DNA of 64,000 nucleotides from assembly GCA_014529385.2 (NCBI GenBank), contig CM043963.1, positions 93,243,912 to 93,307,911 of the forward strand, in the 5' to 3' direction. Source of the DNA: Adiantum capillus-veneris (taxonomy: Eukaryota; Streptophyta; Polypodiopsida; Polypodiales; Pteridaceae). Of this stretch, positions 21,577-31,363 are shown one piece after another. The notes beneath the pieces are model-generated. The model worked only from the letters and a program-made list of their open reading frames with translations, did no database searches and was not told the DNA's origin. Within the stretch, counting starts at the first letter, position 1; each line of letters opens with the position of its first letter. Position numbers and translations under genes: made by a program.

Positions 21577-24500
21577 ATGGCTAGATCACACGACACTGCT
21601 CTTTACAATATCAAGAAGCTGGACGGAACCAATTTCCCATTGTGGAAGAAGCAGATTTGGCACGTGTTGGTACAAAAGAAGCAGATAAAACCTATAAAGC
21701 TCAAGGGGATAAAACCAGAAGATATGGACGAAGATGAATGGAGCGAAATGGATGAATTGGCACTTTCTACCATTATGCTGACTTTGGCAGAAAGAGTTTA
21801 CTTCAATGTAGCAGACGAGATTTCGGCTTATCAAGCATGGTTAAAGCTGAGTGATCTTTATGAGAAGCAGAGTGCAGCTTCACAGGTATACTGGCTTAAG
21901 AAGCTTGTTGACTTGAAGATGAAAGAAGGGACACCTATGTCCAATCATCTGAATGAATTCAACACAATCTACAGTCAGTTGTCAGCTCAAGGTGTCAAGT
22001 TTGATGAACCTGTTAGAGCTATGTTCCTGTTGATCACATTGCCGAAAAGTTGGGACACTTTTCGCACAGCTTTGAGTAATTCTGCACCTCCAGATGGTTT
22101 GAACATAGAAGGTGTAGAAGGAAGTCTGCTTACTGAAGAAACCAATAGAAAGACAATGGACAAAGGCAAAGGAACAGCCTTAGTTGTCAGGGGAAGGACC
22201 AAAGAAAAGTACAAAGGTGGAAAGAGGAACCAATCTCGTAGCAAGTCCCGCAGTGCTAAAGGCAAGAGTGACATAGAATGCTACCATTGTGGCAAGAAGG
22301 GTCACATGAAAAGAGACTGCAGAGAATGGAAAGCAGAAAAAGGCAAAGAGAAAGCTGAAGACCATGGTGAGAAGAACAAGTCCTCAGTGAAGATTCAAGA
22401 AATAAATGTGACAAACACTGTTGCAGAGGATGAAAGTCTAGTGTCAGGAGACATCTACTTCTTGAAGAATACAATGGACTCAGCTCTTCTTACAGCATCT
22501 GATGGAAATGCACTGAGTGACTGGATTATAGACTCAGGGGCATCACTTCATGTGTCTCCAAACAAGGAGTGGTTTACCTCTTATGTGCCCACTAAAGATC
22601 ATGTTCGGCTAGGCAATGGGCAGACATGTGAGATCTTAGGTGTTGGAGATGTTCAATTGAAGTTTCAGAATGGCTCTTCTTTCACGCTGAAGAATGTGAG
22701 ACATGTTCCCGCAATTACAAAGAGCTTGATCAGCACAGGTTTACTTGATGATGCTGGCTACGTCACCACTTTTGGACAGAACATGTGGAAGATATCCAAG
22801 GGTTCTATGACAGTAGCACATGGAGTAAAGTCTGGAGGACTTTACATGATTTATGTATCAAATGTCTCTAAAAATGTAATCAATGTAACCGAGCAGCCGA
22901 ACGTTTCTTTGTGGCATAGCCGGTTAGGACATATGTCCAAGAAGGGAATGGAAATCTTGTCTCGTTCTGGTTATTTGCCTGGCCTTTTATTTAATGATTT
23001 TGAATTATGTGAACATTGTCTGTATGGTGAGCAAACACAGCAGCCACATAAGCATAGAAGCAATAGAAGAGATACACAGTTGGCACTTGTTCATAGTGAT
23101 TTGTGTGGACCTATGCCTAACCTATCTCTAGGGGGAGCTTCTTACTTTATGACATTTATAGATGATTACTCGAGGAAAGTATGGGTTTACTTTCTCAAGC
23201 ACAAGGATGAAGCGTTTAGTGTTTTCAAAACGTTTGTGACACCTGTGGAGAATCAGAGTGGCAAGAAGCTTAAATGCTTACGCACTGACAATGGTGGAGA
23301 GTATGTTTCAAAGGGAACTTACTGCTCCTTAAAATCCTCCTCAAAATGGTGTTGCTGAGAGGATGAATAGGACCATACAAGAGAAGGTCAGAAGTATGTT
23401 GTCTAATGCACAACTGCCAAATGGGTTTTGGGCTGAAGCTGTATCAACAGCTGTTCATCTTGTAAATAGATCTGCTAGCAAGGTTTTGCAGAAGGATTCA
23501 GTGCCAGAGATGGTGTGGTCAAGCAAAATGCCCTCATACAAGCATCTCAGAGTCTTTGGCTATGAAGCATATACTCATGTTCCAAAGGAATTTAGGAACA
23601 AACTTGAGCCAAAGAGTAGAAAGTGCATCTTTCTAGGCTATGGTAATTCTGGTGAGATGGGGTACAGACTTTGGGATCCCGAATCCAGAAAGGTTGTCCG
23701 CAGCAATGATGTTCACTTTAATGAATCCAACTATCATTCTAAACGAGAGAGGGTTGAGGAGATTAGAAGAGTTATCTTCCAAGAAGATGGACCTGCACGT
23801 GCAAGACAAAATGTCAGGGCTCAAGAGGAGCAAGGACAGGATAGAGTGGAACCACAGGTTGTGGCTGAGCCTGAGCCACCTATTGTGCGTAGATCTGGAC
23901 GTATCACGCGACCTCCTGATAGGTTTGTTCCATCTATGAACTATGTCATGTTGGTTGATTGCAATGAGCCTTCATGTTACAAGGAAGCAGTGCAAATGAA
24001 GGACTCCGGGAATTGGCAATTGGCCATGCAGTTAGAGATGACAGCTCTGCATAAAAACAAGACATGGAAGCTATTTAAATTACCACAGGGCAAAAAGTCT
24101 CTACCTTGTAAATGGGTTTATAGGTATAAGATCACCGCTCATGATAGTCACCCAAAGTACAAAGCAAGGCTTGTTGCCAAGGGCTTTAAGCAAGAACAAG
24201 GCATTGACTTTGAGGAAGTCTTCTCTCCGGTGGTCAAGATGACTACATTGAGATGCTTTCTTGCATTGGTTGCCATATTAGATTTGGTGTTGCACCAAAT
24301 GGATGTCAAGACAGCGTTCTTGCATGGTGATTTAGATGTGGAAATTTACATGCAGCAGCCAGAAGGGTTTGTTGAGAAAGGAAAGGAAGATTGGGTATGC
24401 CAATTGTTAAAGAGTCTTTATGGCTTAAAACAATCACCGAGGGCATGGTACCATAAATTCCACAAGTTTATGCTTTCTCAAGGCTAAAAACGTAGTGAGT

Positions 24501-25519
24501 TCGATCACTGTCTATATACAAAGAAGGCTAAGGATGGTAGTTGGTTGATCCTTATTTTGTATGTGGATGACATGTTGATTGTTGGCAAGCACTTGGAAGA
24601 AATTTCAGCTTTGAAGTCAAAGATGGCAAAATCGTTTGACATGAAAGACATGGGTGAGGCAAGTCATATACTTGGTATGCGCATTGAAAGAGACAGATCA
24701 AAGAAGTTGATTTGATTATCTCAAACAGATTATATTGACAAGGTTTTGCAACGTTTCAATATGGAGAAGGGAAAGGCATTGAGTGTTCCATTGCCACCAT
24801 ATGTGAAACTTAGCAAACAAGATTGTCCTGTGTCTGAGGACGAACAGGCTGAAATGGATAAGATTCCATATGCGTCTACAGTGGGTAGTTTGATGTATGC
24901 AATGATTGCTACTCGCCCAGACATTGCATTTGCAGTGGGAGTAGTAAGTCGATACATGTCAAACCCAGGCAAGAAACATTGGGAGGTAGTGAAAGGAATA
25001 TTGAGATACCTAAAAGCTACAAAGAGTATGCGTATATGCTATGGGAGTCAGGAGCTAAGTGTAAAGGGTTTTACAGACTCAGATTATGCAGGTGACTTAG
25101 ACAGCCGAAGGTCTACGTCAGGGTATGTCTTTACATTGGCTGGTGCAGCAGTATCATGGCGTTCTAGATTACAAGATTGTGTTACTCAGTCTACTACAGA
25201 GGCTGAATATGTTGCAGCATTAGAGGCATGCAAAGAATCAATTTGGCTTAATCGACTAGTAACAGATTTGGGAATCAAAGAAGAGATGCCTGTGTTATAT
25301 TGTGATAGTCAAAGTGCTATACAATTGGCTCGCAATCCAGTTTATCACTCAAAGACAAAGCATGTGGATGTGAAGTATCATTTCATCAGGGAAATGCTCG
25401 AGGATAAGCAACTTCAGCTTGTCAAAGTTCACACCACAGAAAATCCTGCTGATCTACTTACAAAAGGACTTCCCTCAGAGAGATTTGCGCATTTTCGCAA
25501 GCAGTTAGGTGTAGGGTAG
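21577..25519 (+). pseudogene. copia gag-pol, three disabling lesions
   Basis: Start ATG 21577 (ARSHDTALYNIKKLDGTNFP). Domains in order: Gag (UBN2-type), nucleocapsid knuckle CYHCGKKGHMKRDC, protease WIIDSGASLHVS, GAG-pre-integrase SRLGHMSKKGMEIL, integrase core DLCGPM...FIDDYSRKVWVYFL and DNGGEYVS, reverse transcriptase (WVYRYKITAHD, KARLVAKGFKQEQGIDF, then YVDDMLIVG near 24560) and RNase H (DSDYAGDLDSRRSTSGYVF, TEAEYVAALEACKESIWL). Lesions: a deletion with frameshift around 23318-23340 that removes the stretch before PPQNGVAERMNR in the integrase core, a TAA at 24485-24487 and a TGA near 24714. Otherwise the frame is well kept, which fits the small LTR divergence. This copy cannot make a full polyprotein. 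Confidence 0.93.
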
Positions 25520-25598
25520 TACATCACTTCTCTACATCTCTTGTATATTAGCTTGTATAGTAGCTTCTCTCACACTTAAAGTACCACATTGGACTTTA

Positions 25599-25608
25599 AG
25601 TGGGAGGT
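25599..25608 (+). promoter_or_regulatory. Polypurine tract of the copia element
   Basis: The purine-rich AAGTGGGAGG-type sequence directly precedes the 3' LTR, the expected place for plus-strand priming. Confidence 0.75.
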
Positions 25609-25804
25609 TGTTGGGGTATAAAGCCCAATGTGGTCGCCCAGGTAAGTGGACGGGCCACCAGGTATGTACACATATTCTTTTGTAAAAACCTAATAAGAAC
25701 TCACGTACTGTGCTCTACACATTACAGTAGAGCGAGTTCACCATATCGTCGTGCTCTTCTTCTCGCACTCTCTCTCGCGTCGCACTTCCGCTCGTACTCC
25801 TTCA
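25609..25804 (+). repeat. 3' LTR of the copia element
   Basis: 196 bp, same ends as the 5' LTR, with a 4-base insertion after AACTCAC and five substitutions. Confidence 0.95.
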
Positions 25805-26211
25805 TTGGGCCATCTTCAATCTCTTGGGTAAGGCTTCTTGGTTCTGCGCTTTCACATGCTTCGTCTTTACCTTCTGTTCTTCCCACAATTTATCCCAGAG
25901 CTCTATTTTTGACATGTCACAGGCAGGTGGGATATCTTCCTTTAAGTCTCTGCAACTTTCATATTGCCCAACACTATCCTAACCTTGTGGTGGGGGTCAA
26001 ATTCTCAAATCCCTGTTGGAATCAACAACTCGTATTGGCCTTCACCTTGCATCATGTGCTCTGTGTTCTCCCATATAGCACTAGTGAGGTCTTTGATGAA
26101 GACATCACTTTCACTAATCTGCTGTATGCGACCATCTACACATTATGAGATTGCCAAAATACATTCTTTACGAATGGCACGCATAATACTTTTCTTTTGA
26201 TCTGGCGTCAT

Positions 26212-27136
26212 ATTTGCACTGGACAATAAACAACAGCATATCAAATACAAATTCAATATGGTTATGAGTGACACTAACACTCTCACACTATTTCAGGCAA
26301 ACCCTTAACCACCACTTGAAGACTTTAAGAAATGTGCAAGGAAATATTGATAAAAATTGAAAACAATCTTCACTTAAAATTGCAATCTGTTACACGTGCA
26401 AAATGCAGATCAAAGAAGTGGTTTGTAAAAACTTAATTCAAATCAAACAATACATGTTAACAATCTGGCACATTTCAATATATATTGAATTTTTAACTTA
26501 TATTTTTCTCCGTGCGCACATGCTAGTTCAAACAAAGCACACACCGACTTAAAGACTTCAAAATAATTTAAAACATTGGAAGTATACAAATCGGACTAGC
26601 AAATTGTGTTCACACACTTTTTTACATAGAATTTATGTAAATGTAGCAATCAAAAAAGCGATGATAATTGATGCTCTTTAAAAAGATACAAAAGAATATT
26701 TAACATGTCAATTGTGTGCAAATTCTTTTTTACAAAGAATTTATGTAAATGAAGCATTAAAAATAGTGATAATGCTTGAGGTCGCCCTTAACCGGATTCT
26801 TTGTGATCATGTTTAGTGTAATCATGTAAATGTGTCAATAAGGCCTTGTGATCACACAAAATTTATCGTAATTACGTAAATATTAAATCCCTGATAAATA
26901 GTTATGGTTGTAAATGTAGCCATCGTTTTGTGTTGTGCGCAGTGCAAGAGTGCTCGTTGCTTCTGTAGAGTGCTATGAAGAAGAGCTTCTTTATTGTGCT
27001 TCTTGCACAACATCTCTTCACAACAGCTCTTTGTTTGAGGGATTACTTTGCACATTGCATGTCTATCTCCATTCTGAGGTACGATATCGTTAAAAGCTTT
27101 TCAACCTAATGTCTATTCGGTGGGGAGAAAGAAATA

Positions 27137-27196
<60 letters not shown>

Positions 27197-27381
27197 AGCT
27201 AAGGAGAAGAGAGTGGAGAGTAATTTCTGAAGGTCCATCGGCTTCATATAAAGAAGGTCTTTTTCATAGCACTCTACAAAAGCAGAAGCATACCTGCATT
27301 GTGCACACCACAAAATGGTTGCTCCGCCTATGCCAAGTTGTAAACCTCTCTAATTGTTTGTTACCAAGAGCGTAGCCTTGT
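26212..27381. repeat. AT-rich spacer with inverted and direct repeats
   Basis: No gene. It contains a direct repeat of about 30 bases (TTTTTTACA-AGAATTTATGTAAATG) at about 26618 and 26726. An imperfect inverted repeat pairs about 26915-27000 with about 27250-27330 (core GTAGAGTGCTATGAA). A (GA)n microsatellite at 27138-27190 lies in the loop. The open frame 27109-27375 is a repeat artefact. Confidence 0.55.
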
Positions 27382-27640
27382 GCTCTGATACCACTGTTAC
27401 ATCCGTGTAAGAGTGAGCATTTTCCTTTTGCACGTATTTATTTATAGATTTGTGCTCAAAATGAATACATACTGGTCGTCCGAACATAAATGGCCATAGC
27501 TCATAAAGAGCACTTAAATAATGAAATGTCTATATATATGTTATCCTTTTGCATAACCCTTAACTTTTTCCACCTTTCATCTGCAATAAATATATCATTT
27601 TTCATTTTCACACCCTCAATGGCCATTGGGGATGAATATT
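27382..27640 (-). mobile_element. Relic copia LTR end with primer-binding site
   Basis: GCTCTGATACCA at 27382-27393 is the reverse complement of the copia primer site TGGTATCAGAGC. It is followed by TGTTACATCCGTG, a plausible LTR end on the minus strand. The other LTR boundary cannot be placed and no coding part remains nearby. Confidence 0.55.
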
Positions 27641-28085
27641 TTTATGTGCAAAGTCCTTTGGGAAGCCTTACCTACTGGTGTGAAGATCCTAGCTAGACGT
27701 ATTGGTCTAGATAGGTGCTCACAATGCAGAACGACAAGGGAGGATATCTCACTTGTTCAAAGAGTGCCCGGCTATCTGGGGACTGGTAGGGAAGTATGCA
27801 AGTGGGTTCAAAAGTCTTGGAAGGTAGGGTTCAATAAGAACAATCTATTTGTGGGTGGGAAGGTATTCAAGAGTCAATTGCTACTTATTGGTCCACAAAT
27901 TTCGAGAGTACTACTACTTCAAATATGTGTGGAAGGCACGAATCTTTGAGAAATCCTTGAAGACAACTAGTTTCTTAATGATTATTCAAGAAAGAAGGGA
28001 ATCGATTGTTTTGCCATTGGGAAAAGAAGGAACTCTAAGGAATGGAGTAGGAAAATTGATGCCGAAACGACTAGGTAGTTGATGA
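27640..28085 (+). pseudogene. LINE (L1-type) 3' end fragment
   Basis: The region encodes pieces of the C-terminal zinc-binding domain found after the reverse transcriptase in plant L1 elements. CKVLWEALPTGVKILARRIG is followed by CSQC, then, after a frameshift, WKVGFNKNNLFVGGKVFKSQ. The last block is similar to the end of the minus-strand LINE at 31.4 kb (CKWIQKTWKIKFFKNDMFFG), which supports the assignment. It is heavily truncated and frameshifted. Confidence 0.6.
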
Positions 28086-30060
28086 GTCCTATCCAAGTCA
28101 ATGCTTTGCTTAGAATTTTACTAATACCTCTACCAATGTCCAGGGGTGGTCCCCCTATTAGCCAATGTATTTTGTCACGAGCATGATTGGAATTTGAAAC
28201 TTATTGGTTTCGCTAATATAATCCACTCACTATTGTCAGTTTTGCAAAAAATAGATTATTGACAAATTATGACAGTAATATGCAAAACTGATGATTTACC
28301 TATTACCTGCTAGCTCTATGCTGCAAACATTGATTAATTCGAGTGGCAAATTCTATCTCTCTCGCTCTCTCTTTGGAGAAAGTAAGCCCTCCCACTTTGG
28401 CCCAATTTCCAGGAGGACAAACTGTGCCTCTCCCTCATTCAATTCTCTTAGCTCAGTCCACTTTCCGTCTCTGCCAGTTCCGTGCAGACTCTCACATGGA
28501 GCTAGATGATGAGATCTACCACGATGTCTAAGGTCCTAGATATCCTCTTGAACGTAGCAAAAAGAGAGCTCTCTCAAGATGATACTACCCTTTCTCAGCA
28601 AAGGCAAGGGAGCTCGACTACCAACTGATATATATATATATATATATATATAAATATATATATGTATGTATGTATATATCTTGCCTTTACCTGGAGCATA
28701 TACCTCCATCGTCCTCTGATGCCTTTGCCTTTGGATCTGTCTTCATTGCCCATGCCTAAACTAGCAAACCAAGGTGTTGCCCTGTCCCACCCTGCAAACA
28801 ATGGCTTGCCCACCTCTCTTGCAATGCTCTTGAACGCTTCATATTGTGTACAACCTACACCCAAGGCCTTTGCTCCAGACGAGCGCAAAAGAGATCGTGT
28901 GGACGTTGCATGCCTGAACGTCTTGCCTTCGTTGGCTTGAGCTGTGCGACCATCCCCAAACCTCCTTAGTATTTACACTTTCCCTTGCCACCGTCCGTCT
29001 TCTGCCCCACAAGTCCTACGTGCCTTCCCATACCTCAGCATGGTCTGTGGCTGCTTCTTTTGTTTCACGATGACTTCATGAGACCTACGCTCAACATCGC
29101 GTAGACAATGAGTCCTTCAATACAACAGATTGCAAAGAATATATCTCTCTCAAGGACTTGCTGACGTGCGGCCTCCCTCTCTCTCCCCTTTTCTCCCAAG
29201 GGATCTCCCAAGAATATTCCGTCTAATACAACTCGTTGGATCACTTATATCCTGCGCTGAGATGGGTTATTAAGAAGTTTCAAAACTTATATACTTCACC
29301 ATGGTCTAAAATAAATGGATATTTGAAGCCGTAGTCCATCATGGTTGTCGCAACTATAGATGTTTCATATTGCTTCTTGTTAGTTTGGTTGTTTGTCAGA
29401 TTGTATGTTCCGTTTGATGCTTTGTATCAGGTTCAGGGGTCCCTGTAAAACCTTGAACCTTATGAACTTATTGGGTTATGGAAGTGCTCTATGGCATGGT
29501 TGGTGAATGGAGTGGTTTGTTGTTAATATAATCACTCACATAGTGTGAATTTGGAAAAAAAAGAATGATTGACTACTTGAATCCTGTGCGGCGCAAGTCA
29601 AGTAGTCTCCTATGCAGCGGCATACCTCACATATATAGCGATAAATGAGGTCGACAGACAAATAAAATAGACACTCCTACTTCCCTCACTTCTGTATTAT
29701 TGTTGGGCGCTTTGCTGTCGGAGCGGTAGCAACAAGACTTAATTAGCAGCATTGCATCTACAGTCCATTAGCAGTTCAAGATACCAACCACAAATAACCA
29801 GTATCCCCTCTACATCATCATTAGAGAGTTTAAGACCTTACGGACAATTTGGGAATCACTAATGTCTAAAAGATTTGGCATATGGACAAATTTCAAATTG
29901 TTTTTTAAGGCCAAAGACTTCCACAAGGTAGTACTTGAAAAGCTCTTCGGAGCCATGCTCTCAAAACTTTGGCTAAGATTTGACCATGTGGTCAAATCTT
30001 AAGCTTGTTTTGTAAGTGAGAATTGGGAATTTCCCAAATTCACTAATATGGTGTTCGAGT
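28086..30060. other. Spacer with (TA)n tract, no recognised gene
   Basis: A (TA)n microsatellite lies at about 28629-28676. A minus-strand open frame at 28888-28595 has normal amino-acid composition (RSSGAKALGVGCTQYEAFKS) but no recognised domain and runs into the TA repeat. A segment of about 65 bases near 29275-29335 (TAAAATAAATGGATATT) recurs near 34500-34565. Confidence 0.5.
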
Positions 30061-30069
30061 CTCTATTCA

Positions 30070-31200
30070 GGAGACTGATGAGCGATATTTGGACATAAAA
30101 GAGGCAGATATTATAATTATAAACGAGCTATCCATGTTAACCCAAACAACTTTTTACCTTATCATAAGACAAAATGTCAACGTAACGAGCAGTACATTGG
30201 TAGATGCCTTCAATAACAAATGTGTTTTCTTGCTCTGTGATCTTGTCTAACTACCCCTAGTTTGTAGTTACACACGGGAGATTTGTAACACATGCCATAT
30301 AACAAGCTCGATCCACTGTCTACATGCACTTTGTACAAGATATCATGCTCTGTAAGACATGCAACGACGAACCTGAATTTCTTCAGTTCTTGACCGTTAT
30401 TTGTGAAAGAAAACCAGTTATAGATGAGATCTATTGTACCTTGGATGCATGTATTATAGATGAAGCACATGTGCATGACTACATCAACAACTCCACTCCG
30501 ATAATCTGTACTCACATATCAGACGTCCAATACTATAACAACCTTGCCTTGAATAAGTTGTACAATCAAACAACTGACATTACAAAAGTTAAAATGAAGA
30601 CAAACCGAGGCAACATAAATGTCCTTCTGTAGTGGCTTCTAGACCCTAAGCTCAAAGAGATTTGATCACAATTGTCATGCACTGCATGATCATTGAAAAC
30701 ATCGACTTGGAAATCGGTGTGGCAAACAGTGCAACATGCATTGTCAATTCCATAACACAGAAGGTGAAATTACATGTATCACTATCCTCATTCATTGTAC
30801 TGGGAATAAGTAAAAAAGAAGAAAGGAAAAATACAAATAACTATAAAAGAATTAAGGCAAAACACACTCAACATCCACCTTCAAAAATGGGAGCCGACGT
30901 TCTCCGCTGCCAGCCATTCGATGAAAAATTTCTTGTTGAAATACTTTTCATTTGCAAGAATTTAGCACGTATACTAGAAAAAACATTCATCATCAATAGA
31001 CAACCTCGCTTGGACATAATCTAATAATTGATGCACTTAACTTTGTTTCCTCACATAGACATTATAGCATTTTTCAAATGTATATCCCTTTCACGCAGTG
31101 CCGTCCTTGTCAAATCAGTCATGCTCTTGTTCCCTTTAGCGCTAAATACTAAATGTCAATTTGCATATATCCTGTTATATTTTTTCCTTTTTTTGCAAAA
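30070..31200 (+). pseudogene. PIF1/Helitron-type helicase relic
   Basis: A decayed plus-strand PIF1-family helicase. The segment at about 30100-30140 reads DIIIINELSMLT, matching the Walker B motif IIIIDEISML with D changed to N. GDLVxLP-type sequence near 30235 corresponds to the following GD..QLPPV motif. 30345-30632 reads PEFLQFLTVICERKP, CTHISDVQYYNNLALNKL. 30680-30760 reads IIENIDLEIGVANSATCIVN, the usual RNID...GLVNGATG block. Several frameshifts and stops separate the blocks, and no Walker A was found. It is on the opposite strand to the Helitron at 39-44 kb and more decayed, so it is a separate insertion. Confidence 0.62.
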
Positions 31201-31363
31201 CTCACAATTGTGAGTGAATAGTATTAAGAACATCAAAATATACACCAACCTCGACCTCGGACCGAGCCTTGAGGGTCAAAGGACTACAAGTTTTCTGCTT
31301 GACATAGAGACCACAACTACTCCTAGGCTTTACTTATTACAAGATGTCATGTATTATTCTAGA

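Larger units (their letters stand above)
20286..25804 (+). mobile_element. Ty1/copia LTR retrotransposon with TTGGG duplication
   Basis: A 5,519-bp element with two LTRs (20286-20477 and 25609-25804), TG...CA ends and a 5-bp target duplication TTGGG at 20281-20285 and 25805-25809. Compared by eye, the LTRs differ by five substitutions and one 4-bp indel. It carries a primer-binding site, a polypurine tract and a disabled gag-pol. It is inserted antisense to, and inside, the kinase-like gene. Confidence 0.96.
19032..26211 (-). pseudogene. Protein-kinase-like gene, split by two transposons
   Basis: A degenerate protein kinase gene. Upstream of the copia insertion, a minus-strand start at 26211 reads MTPDQKKSIMRAIRKECILA but has several in-frame stops, then an open stretch (SKIELWDKLWEEQ) down to 25805. 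Left of the insertion the frame runs to the glycine loop RVGGGSFGVCTLY, which reads intact only if the MITE at 19870-20153 is removed. Then come LHPSIV, a catalytic loop HNDLPHSN (usual HRDxxxxN), IDWG in place of DFG, WIAPELY (APE motif) and SDIYALGYLFDML (subdomain IX), ending near 19032. A 1-base frameshift near 19395 and others separate the blocks. The HND and DWG variants would be atypical even without the breaks. Kinase family unknown. Confidence 0.7.

Noticed and set aside
28595-28888. 97-codon minus-strand ORF with normal composition
   Set aside because: Part is translation of a (TA)n tract, and no domain or neighbouring exon supports a gene.
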